The notes: generated by a model from the letters alone, not told the origin. A DNA stretch of 64,000 bases from Hyposmocoma kahamanoa (GCF_003589595.1 NW_020653851.1:24086326-24150325); one strand, 5' to 3'. Shown: positions 11,330 to 22,744, counted from the stretch's first letter. Numbers and translations: made by a program.

Positions 11330-11622
11330 AATGGAGTTCCTTGTGAAAGAGTTCGGCCAGGGAAGTACTGCCACCTTGCCTATTTCTACCGCCAAGCAGT
11401 AATGTGAACATGACTGCGTTCCAGTTTTGAAAGGTAAGGGTGCTGGTGAAATGGCAGGTGAGGACACATGAGTCTTATCAACGTATGTCTCAGGATGACG
11501 GGCGCAGTGGCCCTCAGATCTTTGCGATTTAAATCTCTGAGTGACACTGCAACTGTTATGGACAGGCGTGCAGCTAACCATCAGGCGCACCGTCCCTTCA
11601 CTTGGTATCATAAAAAAAAGGT
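11330..11622 (+). repeat. Family A repeat, near full length
   Basis: One of the longest copies: starts at GGAGTTCCTTGTGAAAGAG, passes CTGCCACCTTGCCTATTTCT and CAGATCTTTGCGATTTAAAT, and ends in GGTATCATAAAAAAAAGG. The A-rich end suggests a retroposed RNA with this as its 3' side. Two plausible-looking frames (11294-11641 minus, 11468-11698 plus) lie entirely in the repeat and recur, broken, in other copies. Confidence 0.85.
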
Positions 11623-12152
11623 ATGTAACACACGGTTGCAAGTTATAAATTTAACATGTTTGATTGATTTCATCCAGTATTTTGATTTGCTAACTTGATT
11701 AAAGTCAATGTTTTTAATGTACATGTTGCAAAAAGACTAACATCAAGGGGAATTCACGGAAATGAAGAAGATAAAATCACAGCACACATCAGCGTCGTCT
11801 AACGCTTTGTGTACACAGACGTCGGTCTTAGATAAAGAAAAAACAGTTCGTTGCTCCCGTGCCAAATAAAAATATAATTTGTGTAGTAAAAGAAGTCGCG
11901 ATTCGAAGAAATTACGGCGGTTCCATATTAAATTTAGCTGCTGTGTCAAATATTTACATATTCAGCATGTCGCAAATGTATACGAACATGTCCGCCTGCA
12001 GGAGACGCCCGGTTGTCAATCAAATAGTGATGTCGTACATTATGTAATCTAATTGCCTATCAATCAGTCAATCAATAAATGAATTAAATACAAATTTTAC
12101 TCGGTGCAACGGTCTGTAATCAAATTTAAAATGACAAAAAGCGATTATTTTT
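11623..12152. other. Spacer, nothing recognised
   Basis: Contains a slightly GC-richer stretch at 11860-12030 with no domain in any frame. Confidence 0.4.
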
Positions 12153-12362
12153 AACCGACCTCAAGAAAGGAGAAGGTTCTCAACTTTTTCGTGTGATGAT
12201 ACTTGAGGAAAAGGGGTACCTCTGTAGAGGTCCCATTCCAAGACGAAAATATTCCACCTATAAGGGGATATTAGGGGATGAATATTGTTAATTAAATTTC
12301 ACTTACTTTCTGTTGACCTATTTCAATAAAACTTGGAAAATAAAATGTCGGTTTTTTTTTAT
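12153..12362. repeat. AACCGACTT inverted-repeat MITE, copy 1
   Basis: Left end AACCGACCTCAAGAAAGGAG and right end AAATGTCGGTTTTTTTT face each other. The interior shares TATTCCACCTATAAGGGG and GGGGATGAAT with the other seven copies of this family in the window. No coding capacity. Confidence 0.7.
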
Positions 12363-12950
12363 AACTAAAGTTATAGTTAAACAATAATTACTTAAAATAA
12401 ACAAGCACTATAACAATTACAAACAAACTCTTACAAATAATGTTATGATTAATTAAAGCTTATTCGTGTTTATTAGTAGTATTTAGTTATAGAACACGAC
12501 ATTTTAGTAGAATAATAACGAAATATTGTTTTAATTAAAATTCGACACATGCAAGTACACAGTATATCATGCAAATTTTCTTCGAACATAATAACCAAAA
12601 TACTTTTTACCCGGTTTCGGCAATAACAATAATAATAGTAGCAAATGGGTATATTTTAAATTTAAGCTCCCATAGAATAGCGTGAAGCAAAGTTACCAGC
12701 TTGAAACCATTTGCATGTACCAGCACTTTGCGCCGCATCATCTGTGACAAGAGCGCTTAGGATGCTATTCGAGTTACCGTGTAGCCGAGTTAGAAGTGAG
12801 ATAATGTTCTTCGAGTACATTCATGTATGTTTAGCTTCTCCAGCCAAAAGGTGTCTATAATTATTAGATTCGTATCGATCTCAGGCCGTATGTATAAGAC
12901 AGAATGTATGCCAAAAATCAATATGGCGGCCGTTGGGCGGCATTTAAGCA
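12363..12950. other. AT-rich spacer, nothing recognised
   Basis: No repeat partner or coding signal seen. Confidence 0.4.
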
Positions 12951-13060
12951 TGTAACGTACAGAGAACGGGTGCTAGTCGGGCGCGTGTTGGGTCGGGGGA
13001 ACCTGGAACTACACCCGACACGCACCCGAATCGCACCCGCTGTCAGTACGTTTACTTAGC
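12951..13060. repeat. GC-rich imperfect inverted repeat
   Basis: GTAACGTACAGAGAACGGGTG near 12951 and the reverse complement of the 13043-13060 side pair imperfectly over about 45 nt. The core CGGGCGCGTGTTGGGT lies opposite ACCCGACACGCACCCG. It could be a small foldback element or a structured RNA or regulatory site. Confidence 0.5.
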
Positions 13061-13424
13061 TGATGTATTTGATTTAGTTTTCATTAATTTGGTTACCGAG
13101 CAACTAATATTGGTGAATATGGTGCTTTTGACATTGTTCCTACAGTTTGAGCAATTCTTGAGCCTAGTTTCCTCTTTTCAGTATTTCACTCATAATCATC
13201 ATTGTCATTCCATCATACGTCCCACTCATTATTCTTGTTGTCGTATCGATGGCAATAGTTATATAGGAGCATTTCGACCACCCCAAATACGTTCCACTGC
13301 AGGGTACGTGTTCCTTTAAAGAAATGGTTCAAACCAAGGTAGGTTGCATCACGATTGATATTTTACTTCACTGGTAGCGAGATATATGTAGTTGTAATAA
13401 ACATTCAAAAACTATATGTAGCTT
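13061..13424. other. Spacer, nothing recognised
   Basis: A 76-codon plus frame (13089-13319) shows no domain. Confidence 0.4.
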
Positions 13425-13515
13425 TGGAAATAAAGTCATAGGTACATGCCGCCGCCACAGGGAGCCGAACCGTCGGCCTCTGAATTCAGAGCAACCGTTC
13501 TCCCAGTAGGGTGTC
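13425..13515 (-). mobile_element. tRNA-derived SINE (SINE-2) head
   Basis: On the minus strand: GGGAGAACGGTTGCTCTG, a self-complementary CTGAATTCAG, and a B-box-like GGTTCGGCTCC, followed by GGCATGTACCTATGACTTTA. Relatives with the same order of blocks lie at 24505-24600, 47885-47935 and 56515-56605. Confidence 0.6.
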
Positions 13516-13989
13516 ACTCGTATTTTGCGCAGTCCGGTTTTTGTTTTGTTGTTGCATTTCACGAATAAAGCATTCACTTAATTGTATTCTTAGTAAGGAA
13601 AAGCAATCTAAATTAATTAATAAAAAATATATTCATCACAGACAAATAAGTCAAATATTATGATGATTAACGGTAAAAATAAACTCAATTCTTATAAACA
13701 TCAATCTTCATGAGTAATTGCGTCACGAAGAGCTCTATCTATAAAACAGTCAATTACTTTCCGAAGACAAAAACTCTATGACTGCGAAATGGCTTCACTT
13801 TTTCGCAGAGAGTGTTATCTATATTAAACCAATTTTAAGTTTTTATTCATTGCTTTAATGAATTTCAAAGCTCTTTTTTAATGTAAAATAGAGATTGGAC
13901 CAGATGTTATGTGGCTGACGATGATACGCGTATGTGTTAAAGACGCATAATCAATCCAGCATTGAATGGCCACAAACTGGAGTTATTGA
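13516..13989. other. Spacer, nothing recognised
   Basis: AT-rich; no signal. Confidence 0.4.
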
Positions 13990-14467
13990 AAAACACAAAT
14001 CATCATCATCATAATTTCAAACGTCTACTCCAGCTGAACATAGGCCTCCCCCAAAGAGTGCCACAGCGACATGTCCGCATCCAGCGGATTCCCGCAGCCT
14101 TCACCAGTTCACCAGTCCACCTTCTGGGTGGTCTGCCCACGCTGCGTCTTCCGGTACGCGGTCACTACTCGAGAACTTTTCGGCCCCATCGGCCACATGT
14201 TCTGCGAGCAATGTGCCCTGCCCATTGCCACTTAAGTTTTGCAATTCTTTGGGCTATGTCGGTTACTCTGGTTCCCTTGCGGATATCCTCATTACTCGTT
14301 CGATCTCGCAACGAAACTCCGGGCATAGCCCTTTCCATTACCCTTTGAGTGACCTTGAGCCTTTTTATGAGGCCCACGGTGAGCGACCATGTATCAGTGC
14401 CGTAAGTCATCACTGGCAAGACTTTTATCTTGAGACACTGTGGTATTTTGGACAAGAAGAAATACAA
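13990..14467 (-). mobile_element. RTE-type LINE 3' end with reverse-transcriptase tail
   Basis: The minus strand encodes PVMTYGTDTWSLT, TQRVMERAM, LRDRTSNEDIRKGT, AKLKWQWAGHIARRT, then GRRSVGRPPRRWTGEL: the C-terminal region of an RTE-type LINE protein. An in-frame TAG at 14165-14167 replaces the usual Trp after KVLE, and a frameshift precedes the final SLGEAYVQLE-like end. The 3' end is an (ATG)n tract at 13999-14010. It is 5'-truncated and dead. The long plus-strand frame over the same bases is a shadow. Confidence 0.85.
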
Positions 14468-14554
14468 GTAGTGGTAGTGTATTCCAAAGCGAAGTGCAAA
14501 GTGTTTCGTGCGAAGTGGTGGTATATCATTGTTTTATGATAACATATATGGTGT

Positions 14555-14832
14555 GACTGGTGGTAGCGATACGCTTGTCCATAGCAGTTGAAGTGGCACT
14601 TAAAGCTTTAAATCGCAAAGATCTAAGGGGCATTGCCACTGCGCCCATCACCCTGGAACATAAGTTGACAAGTCCCATGTGCCTGTAATTTCACAAGTAT
14701 CCTTACTCTTCAATACCGAAACGCAGTAATGCTCACATTACTGCTTGGCGACAGACATAGGTAAGGTGGCAGTCACCCAAGGCAGTACTTCTCTGGACGA
14801 ACACTTTGGCAATGACTTCTATAGCTGCTACA
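14555..14832 (-). repeat. Family A repeat
   Basis: Lacks the T-rich end but keeps the rest from GGTGGTAGCGATACG through AATCGCAAAGATCTAAGGGG to CTCTGGACGAACAC, with small insertions near 14775. Confidence 0.8.
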
Positions 14833-15585
14833 CTGTTGTGTAGGCTCATCTTTAGTTCATGACCGCGATCGCCCAGCGATTAGAACATTAGATGAGAAGG
14901 TTTTGATTTCGATACTCAATAGGTAGGAATGTGTTCTGGGGAATGGCTGATGTTAATTTTGTTGCTCCGGTACTCATAATATGGAGAATTCGTTAATATG
15001 AGATCAAGTACTTGGAGCACCAAGAATAATAACAAAAAAAAAGGTTTTATTCATTTGTGGAGTGAAAAATTTAGTACCTTGCGAAAGACCTTAAACGACT
15101 GCTAAATAAACTCCAATGAATAGAAGGGGACAATTATTGTTCCGTATAAAACAATCAAATCCCTTGAAAGCCAACACAATAAGATCCGTCTGTGGCAATC
15201 GAGCAATTCCAGACGCGGTGACACGGTTCACTATCGTACAGATATTTAAGATTAAATAGATCACTTCGCATTGGCAAAAGGCCAGAGTTCTGGACTAATA
15301 ACCCAATCTTCTCCATCTAGGAGGCACTTTAACACTGGGACGTACATTATACGCATAATCATCAGCCTACAGTCCAGTACGTGCACAATGTGCTCTTTCT
15401 AAAGCAAAATGAGTGCGTGGAGTCCTCGACAAACCAATCGGTCTGTGAATTAGGTCAACCAACAATAGATCACCGCGTTCAGATGTACCAGCCAGGCTGT
15501 GAGACATGAAGATTCCAAAGGCTTACAATTTATTAATCTGTGAAAATACAGGTTGTGTAGTAATTGACACGTACAACAAAATAAG
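14833..15585. other. Spacer, nothing recognised
   Basis: No gene or repeat recognised. Confidence 0.4.
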
Positions 15586-15632
15586 TATAGTGGGTCCAGG
15601 TACACTGGGTCCGGGTACACTGGATCCGGGAC
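15586..15632. repeat. 15-bp minisatellite, three units
   Basis: Three tandem units close to TACACTGGGTCCGGG, about 220 bp upstream of the THAP start codon. The minus-strand YPDPVY-type frame is an artefact of the repeat. Confidence 0.75.
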
Positions 15633-15848
15633 GTACAAACATATTGAAAGAATATTATACAGTTACACATGCTTTCGACAGATGAATTTAAGTGTGTTTT
15701 CACATAGGTGTACATGGGTGTACACGATAACCATTTCCGGTTGTCAAAGGGAAGTACATCAAATGTCAAAAGCAATGTTTGGCCAAATGTTTTAGTGCTG
15801 TAGTGATTGAAAAATGTTAACAGCGAGAACAATTAAGTATTGATAAAA

Positions 15849-16382
15849 ATGCATCGCTGCAGCATTAAAGGGTGCGGCAGTAGAAAAAGCGGAAATCAAC
15901 CGAATGTTACTAATGTAACACCACGGTGTAATCACTGGCATGTGTTTGTTTGTCTTTCTGCCTATAAATCATACAATGGCCCAAATATCTCATGTAATTG
16001 ACTCATTTAAGTAGTTTATTCATTAGTTTTGCCAAATTTTGCTTCGGTTACTTTAGATTGACTGTTTGTTAATATATTTTGATGATTGTTGACAACGATT
16101 ATTTTAGATAGTGTCGTTCTTGTAAGCAGCCATATTATGGATGTTCTGTTATTAAAACAATTCACTACGAGGTTTTTATTATTTCATTATTATTGTTTTT
16201 AAAGTTTACCTACAAATGTAAAAAGAAAGAAAGAATGGTTGGAAATTATAGGATTGCCGTACATAAATATTGGATCAAATATCATCTTCGTTTGTTCGCT
16301 CCATTTTGAAGAGTCAAATTTTATTAGAACTTTGAGTGTAACTAGATTATATGATAATGCAATTCCATCGTTACATTTATTG
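15849..16382 (+). CDS. THAP-domain protein, two exons (15849-15925, 16205-16382)
   Basis: Seen: exon 1 starts at ATG 15849 and encodes a Cys-X4-Cys (C4, C9). It ends in codon phase 2 at a donor ACG|GTGTAA. The 279-nt intron ends in a pyrimidine-rich tract and AAAG, and exon 2 restores the frame as LPTN, KKEWLEIIG, VCSLHFEES and DNAIPSL. This gives C4-X4-C9, P28, W37, C56-X2-H59, F60 and P80, with 46 residues between the Cys pairs. Known: these are the invariant residues of the C2CH THAP zinc finger, a DNA-binding domain of animal transcription factors and P-element transposases. After exon 2 a donor TTG|GTAAAT could splice to TTACAG at 16474-16479, where the next codon is TAA; reading through also stops, at 16410. 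The visible protein is therefore a stand-alone THAP domain of about 85-94 residues. A distant third exon cannot be excluded. Family A and LINE insertions begin about 300 bp downstream. It could be a real small gene, the start of a longer one, or a domesticated or decayed P-like transposase head. Confidence 0.75.
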
Positions 16383-16680
16383 GTAAATAACTTTATATTT
16401 AATTTTTATTAAAATGGCTCAATACTTGCCTAGTAATTAGCCTATTCTTAATCATACTTTGATTACAGTAAACTATAAAAATTTGCAAACATAAAAAACG
16501 TTTCAACATTCAAGCCATACATTTGCATGTCGATATTGACTTATCTATGATTATGGTATAATACTAAATCCGCCATATTATGTGATACAATTTTGGTGTA
16601 ACTTTCGGAAATATTCGTTGCTTCCGACTTTTTCAGATGTTCAATGTTTATTCACTATTACGTTGCAATTCTGTTTGAGT
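16383..16680. other. Region downstream of THAP exon 2
   Basis: Contains a splice-like acceptor at 16474-16479 followed by TAA, an ATTAAA hexamer at about 16407, and a second acceptor-like CTTTTTCAG at about 16635 leading into only 12 open codons. No further THAP-protein sequence was found. Confidence 0.4.
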
Positions 16681-16790
16681 GGCAGTCTTCTTCAGATCTT
16701 TGCGGTTTAAAGCTCTGAGTGGTATTGCAACGGTGTTTTGCTTGCCACCGGGAGCTTGTTCGTCTCTCGTCGAGTCGCTTTATATTAAAA
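16681..16790 (+). repeat. Family A repeat, 5'-truncated
   Basis: A-rich side only: CAGATCTTTGCGGTTTAAAG to TCGCTTTATATTAAAAA. Confidence 0.7.
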
Positions 16791-16859
16791 ACCTCTCTTA
16801 CAGTAAATTAAGCTCATAGACATAAACTGACGCATTAATTACGAAACACGGGAGAGAAA

Positions 16860-17455
16860 ATTTCATTGAATATCTCTAATACTGAGTACTGTAACGGAGT
16901 ACGGCTGCCACTTCTGGGATGGCTCTGCTAAATACGAACTGGCAACCTTGGATTCGGTAGACAAGCGTGCTAAGAGGCTAATATATGACTCGGAATTAGT
17001 AGAGGCGAAGTTGCAGAGCCTTGAACACAGCCGTAAAGTTGCTTGCTTATCGGTATTTTACAGGACATACCACGAAGAGTGTGCGATGGAATTGCATAAT
17101 TTGATTCCGCCTTCCCCTTTCCATCATCGGGGGACTAGACGTGAGCTGGGGTTCCACCCCTATGTTGTGGTTAATCCCCGGACTCACACGAAGCATTACG
17201 CTTCCACATTTGTAGGGCGAGCGGCTCGGGATTGGAATTCCCTGTCTGCAGACCAGAACGCTATAACTTGGACCTTTTCAAGGCGAGGGTGAATAGGCAT
17301 TATTTAGGTATACATGCTACATCCTCGACCTCATCGTGACTTTCCATCTGGTGAGATGGAGGTCAAATGCGCACTTNNNNNNNNNNCTCATCGTGACTTT
17401 CCATCTGGTGAGATGGAGGTCAAATGCGCACTTATTTTTTTTATAAAAAAAAAGA
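16860..17455 (+). mobile_element. CR1/Jockey-group LINE 3' end, 5'-truncated
   Basis: Encodes the end of a non-LTR reverse transcriptase: YGCHFWDGSAKYELATLDSV, DKRAKRLIYDSEL, SLEHSRKVACLSVFYR, then IPPSPFHHRGTRR, FVGRAARDWNSLSA. A frameshift near 17255 breaks the final LDLFKARVNRHY motif. The 3' UTR (CATGCTACATCCTCGACC to CAAATGCGCACTTATTTT) matches that of the copy at 62868-63245. The clade is inferred from motif memory. A 10-N gap with duplicated flanks lies inside. Confidence 0.8.
17377..17386. other. Assembly gap between duplicated 47-bp ends
   Basis: The 47 bases at 17330-17376 are identical to 17387-17433. This looks like two contig ends that overlap but were joined with ten Ns, so the duplication is probably not real. 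Confidence 0.85.
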
Positions 17456-18154
17456 AATAATCAAATGAAACTATTTTTTCCCTACAAGAGTTCTTCTTAC
17501 AAAGAACTGCAAAACTACTTTTTTAACTGCGATTAGTGAAAAGCTGAAAATGTTGTGGTCCTTTGTGATTTATTTTATCGAGCGTAGTTCATTCAATTGC
17601 GTTTCAGGCCGTAAAGTTCGCTGCCGGCATCTTCTCTTTTCATATTCTTAATTAACAAAACAAGTTGAATTCGTATTTTTTAATGTCGATAAACCGATAT
17701 TTCGTGTGGTCGAAATACGTCAAAACGTCCATATTTGTCTCACTTCACCGTAACAGCGGATTTAGGAGAGGTTTATACATATAATATAAAATACAAACCT
17801 AAGATGTTCATAATTCATTGGCGCGCTCGCCATAAATGTATTTAATTTTGACTGCCTCGTGACACAATCTATTATTCCAGTCTTGCTCGTACACCAATCG
17901 ATAACTTTCATCAGTCAATCAAGTGGCCCGTGAGCAATAAAGCGCGCCACTCGCCGGTCCGCGAGTAGGGCTCGTAAACTGTGACCCATATCAAAACTAT
18001 AATAAAAAAAAAACTCAACCCTGTAGACCGGAATCAATCGGATGTTGATACCTACTCCTAACTTCTTAACCGTTGTATATCTATATTTACTCACTTTTGC
18101 TGCAAGGAAATGAAAGAGTCGAAGCCGTTATACTTAAAAAAATGCGTTAAGGCG
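17456..18154. other. Spacer with a CpG-richer stretch at 17820-17990
   Basis: Nothing coding recognised. The GCGCGCCACTCGCCGGTCCG part near 17942 stands out in composition and may be conserved non-coding DNA. Confidence 0.35.
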
Positions 18155-18345
18155 AGGTATTTGAATGCTAGCCTAGATTTTAAGAGGTGAGGTGTGTGAG
18201 GCCGCACCTCGCGTCGGAGAAAATTTGGCACAGAACAGACGTTGCGCTCGATGGCGATTGACGCGGCTGTGAGCAGCGCGGCGTGTCGATACGGTTTATC
18301 GACAATTTATCTGGGCGATTTCCAATTATAGGGCTTCTCTGTAAT
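18155..18345 (-). repeat. Dispersed repeat family D, partial reversed copy
   Basis: Reverse orientation relative to 8300-8816: TTTTAAGAGGTGAGGTGTG, CCTCGCGTC, GAGAAAATTT and CGGCGTGTCGATAC align with the right half of the unit. The middle is shortened. The 62-codon minus frame here is not conserved in the other copies. Confidence 0.55.
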
Positions 18346-19869
18346 ATTTTAAAGAGATATATCTCCATATAAAAATTATATGCAAATTAAAATATTGTAT
18401 TCTGAATTATTCTTTTATCCTGTTTTCGGAATTTTATACGATCGAGTAAAGTACATCCTATCGTATAACGACTTTCTTTAGACAATATCCTTCGGCGTAT
18501 CTTATATTTTTTGTAAAACCGTTATTTAATAGTAAATACTTAAACCATTTCATCTAGCAAAACAGTTTTTCCTGTTTCGCCTCAAAAACAGTTATAAAAA
18601 ATTCATTGGACTGAACAAGTTTTATCAGCGTAAAGTTTCTATCCTCCATTAAGTTTAGAGTATTCTTCTTTCAGTTGTCTTATTTTTCCAGTCACGTATT
18701 TTTAAAACACCTAGAGCGGGGTTAGTTAGCACAAAAGAGAAATAAAAAATAGCGTGAGCACTAAAAACAAACTTCGAACCAGCATAAAGCATACTTCATC
18801 TGGCAACCCTGAGGGTAATAAAAGCGACGTAAACCGGATCCGGCTTTTAACTGCAGACTGTAAACCGGACTACGTTGAGTCCGTCAGTACTTACTAGCCT
18901 GTTGAGTTTGAGCGCTCACGGCGTGGAAATGTGAAAAACAAATATATGAAAATTGTAATGAAAGCAATTTCTTTATCTTCTAATCTGCAATTGCGAAACA
19001 CAGTATACAAACTCAGCAATTCATCTTACTAAATAGAAGGTGCCAGTTCTAGGTGCTTTTGACAACGTTACCGGCACTGCCAGTCTCGACCGCGCCCATA
19101 CGTGTTGCTTAATGAAATGGGCATTCCTTGCATCTGGCTTCCATTTTGCGACCAATTTGTATGGTTGGTATACATTATAGGTATGTGTTGTAACTAATAT
19201 TGGCTGAATATAAAAATTTTTCAATTGTTCTTTTTCTCATTAGTTTACCGTAAAATCCTGTGTACTTAATGCAAACAAACATGAAATAATTTTCATTACG
19301 AGGTAAAGAACACGTTAAAGATCGTTTTTGAACATGCCTTGGGCTGCATGTTTACATTTTATGATAGAACGAATGAAAAAATGACAATTATTTGCCTAAA
19401 ATTTGTGTACTTTTGGATCGGGCTTTCAGAGGAAAATTTCTAGCCACCTGAATTCTTTTAAAACTTGTTAAGTTGCCGATACATGAAAGGACTTTTAATT
19501 TGAAAACGTAATGTTTGGCATCAATCCTTTTAACAGCTGGTACCAATCGCCAACTCAAGCAATGAACCCATTAGCCCTACAATGTGCTAAAGCTTCAAGA
19601 CCGAGATTCCTTGAGCCGCGATGTCAAGCGAGGCCAAACGCTCCGCTGATAAATGGCCATTCTTGTTTTGTACTGCGCTGTAATCTAGACGTTGAACCGT
19701 GTTCCACTCGCATTTGTTCTTTTTTCCATTTCTCGACTTGAATGGATGTATAGTGGAAAGTTGCACTGATTTACTCACTGAAATACCCTCTTTGTCGTTT
19801 AAGGTCAGGAGCGATGTCCACTTCTGTATTTTGTATCGTTCGGGCATATCAAGTCGACGACGATCAGTC
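18346..19869. other. Spacer, nothing firm
   Basis: AT-rich. Overlapping 70-86-codon frames at 19511-19847 on both strands show no domain I recognise; they may be the continuation of the LINE piece to the right. Confidence 0.35.
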
Positions 19870-20345
19870 CGCGTACATGCATATACTCACGTCGTTGGAT
19901 TCCCTTGGGATAGGCAGTGACTGTCTATCTCCACTTTACACTATCCTGGCAGACCTCTCTTGCTGCATTTGCGTCCATCAATCCATTCATACAAGTCCTC
20001 TTATTCTTTTCAATACGCGCACCATTCGTTTAAGAATATCATAGATTTGATCTAAGAACGTCGGTGGCTGTTCTCATTCAATCTCTATCGCCAATTTACT
20101 TTCATTCATCCGCTTCATATACTTTAACCACCTCAATATTTTCCCTATTTTTGTCACTACGTCCTGTTTGAAACCATTATGTTTACGGACCACAGTATTT
20201 TTTTATAGTGTAACATAACCGTAAATTATATATTTCTCTGCATGACCGCATTTCTACTGCACTCACTGTACTCTTGTGTTTCTTCTGCCGTACCCAACAT
20301 TCACTTCCATACGTCAGCATTGGAATTAATCACAGCATAATATTG
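19870..20345 (-). mobile_element. RTE-type LINE fragment
   Basis: The minus strand encodes MLTYGSECWVRQKKH (20270-20325), VVTKIGKILRWLKYMKRMNE (about 20100-20160) and, after frame changes, a QVCQDxVKWR-like end near 19940. This order is that of RTE-type LINE C-termini. Heavily mutated. Confidence 0.65.
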
Positions 20346-21219
20346 CAACCTGATCATGCCAAACCAATGTTCAATGAATGACTGAAAGACACTGTTGAGT
20401 TTTAACGAATCGATAAACAGTCATCAGTATTTGGACCTGTAACGAAACGAACTACACTCGGATGTGCCGGCCGCGTTGTCCTATTTTGCTTTTAATATTC
20501 GTGTCACTACTGTATTATGTTCCATTTTACAACCCAAGGGCTGATAATAAAGCTGAATCTATAAAAGTTACTCTTAAAATAACTTGTTTAACGTCTACTA
20601 CATAAATCATTATTCACTTTTACAACTTTTCCAGTTTCCTCCTTGAAATTGCTTTCAGAATAAATAGGTCAGGCCCGAACCTGAAACTCCAACCTTACCT
20701 GCCTACCAAACGAGAGGCTATTAGCAACTGGCCCAAACTTACTCCAGCAACTGGCTCGTAAGTCTCGCAACTCGGCATAGACTCGGCGACACCTACTTTC
20801 CTGCCAGTTACTCTGCAAAAAGTTTCAGATAAAAATATCTGAAAGTTTTCCCCGCTGCAAGGATTTGGGAATTCCAGTTTGGACTGTTTGTTTTTAGAAT
20901 AGGAAAAATGGAGGGTCGGCTATTTTCCAAAGTATTGTTTCTCAGTGTGAAGTTTTCAGGTCAGCGAGTATTGATATCTTAGGATTTTTTCCTTGAGTGC
21001 ACGGATTACAGACGTTTTCCAACTACTCCGACTCGATACCCGCTTCAATGCTGACGAAGGAGTGTCTTCAATCAAATGTAACTTCTGGGTTTTGCTGATT
21101 TCATGCTAGCTGCGGGAGTCTATTTAACACAAACATTTTTACGTCAAGAGTTACAATCAAAAAGTCTCATCAATAACAATAATAATACCGTTGTTTTATT
21201 TCAATCTCAAATAAATAGC
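20346..21219. other. Spacer with one small hairpin
   Basis: A hairpin at about 20818-20850 (AGTTTCAGATA, AAAA, TATCTGAAAGT) is the only structure noticed. The stretch 20660-20880 is slightly GC-richer. Confidence 0.4.
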
Positions 21220-21436
21220 AATAAAACTCTTTGTGAAAGGGTCATCTGGGTTAGTACTGCCACCTTACATATTTTTGCCTTCAAGCAGTAAGTAGGGGTC
21301 CTCATAACGTGTTGCATGCTACTGTGCTCCTTAGACCCTTGCGACTACAGCTCTGAGTCGAACTGAAACTGTTAAGGATGGGCGTGTCGCTTACCATCAG
21401 GCGCACGACTTCGCCGTCCCGTTGCTTAATATTATT
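21220..21436 (+). repeat. Family A repeat, diverged
   Basis: Recognisable from ACTCTTTGTGAAAGGGTC to GCGTGTCGCTTACCATCAGG and GGCGCACGACTT. An internal segment is missing and the A-rich end is replaced by TTAATATTATTTAA. Confidence 0.7.
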
Positions 21437-21974
21437 TAACCTTTGTATATGAGATCATTGAATTAACTTCAATAATTGTTGAGTATACTGCAAGCTCAAA
21501 GGGCACAACTGACATCACAATATTTTTCTTTACTATATAAAGTAATATTTGACGTTTATTATGTTAATAACGCTAAAATCAAAGGATTTTACTTAGGAAT
21601 ATACGAAACTGATCCTTATTATGTAGTTCAATTACAATACAATAATACAAGAAGGCACATCTGAATACAATTTGTGGTCTTTAGTTCTATTCGTGATTCA
21701 AGTATTAAAAAACACATATAAAATAGTGATGCCCTTTATATGCAGCTATATTTTTTTATCTCTAATAAATGAAAAGAGAAAATGAAGGTATTTTTAAAAA
21801 TGGCTGTTTTAAATACAATGAAAGTTTCTGTATGAAACAATGCAACATAAATAAGCTACTTAATATCAAATGTTTATTTTTTTAACTATTCTTTTTATTA
21901 GAAATTTAAAAACTCCCAATTTCGAATTCGCTATTTCGCTACGCTTTTTTTCATAGTACCAAGATAATATCTAT
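21437..21974. other. AT-rich spacer, nothing recognised
   Basis: No signal. Confidence 0.4.
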
Positions 21975-22140
21975 GATACCGAGTGATGGGACGAGCACGT
22001 CGTTAGCCTGGTGTTAAGTGACACGCCTGTCAATAACAATTACAGTGCCACTCAGAGCTTTAAATTGCAAAGGTCTGAGGGGCACTGCCACTGCGCCCAT
22101 CACCCTTGGACCATCACCGGTGTTTTCACATGGTATCTAT
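21975..22140 (-). repeat. Family A repeat, half length
   Basis: Keeps the T-rich-side half: GAGTGATGGGACGAGCACG to CACTGCGCCCATCACCC, then lost. Confidence 0.7.
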
Positions 22141-22744
22141 CCTTAGTTTCTATCCTCAATTTTACAATTTTTTTTTTGCACAGTGATTGATTGAACACTT
22201 TATCTGTTATGCGGAACCAACCAAAGCCATTTGAGGTTGTATCGCCTCTAAAGCGGTGTATTTATGTACTCTTATTAAACTTACCAACCAAATAATGATA
22301 AGTAGTTAATATTATTATGTATAGATGTGTAATTGAAATTTATATGTCTTGTAAATTGTCTTACCTAATAATAGCAAAAGCGAATAATCCGGAAGTATAC
22401 CAGCAATTTCGTCTATTAGACGCCGCAACATTCGATTTTGCCCATCAATATTTTATACACCCCCAAATTACGTATTGCTTCAGCGCATATTATTTAGACT
22501 TTATGTGAATATTTATGTCGTATATAAGCATCCGGGGAACGTTTATGTCGTTATGTGATGGTTCATGTTACTTGAGTATTTACGGTTATGTTAATGCTGT
22601 TTGCCCCGCACTTTGCCACTATTGTTTGGTAATCCAATTTTCATAATCAAGTTTTCGACTACAATAAGGATATGAACGCCTTTTATTTCTTACCATTTTT
22701 ACATTTGGTCCTTTTTTATGAAGACTAGATACAGGTTTGGCTAC
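22141..22744. other. AT-rich spacer, nothing recognised
   Basis: No signal. Confidence 0.4.

Noticed and set aside
11294..11698. Two overlapping frames of 76 and 115 codons
   Set aside because: Both lie in a family A repeat whose other copies break the frames.
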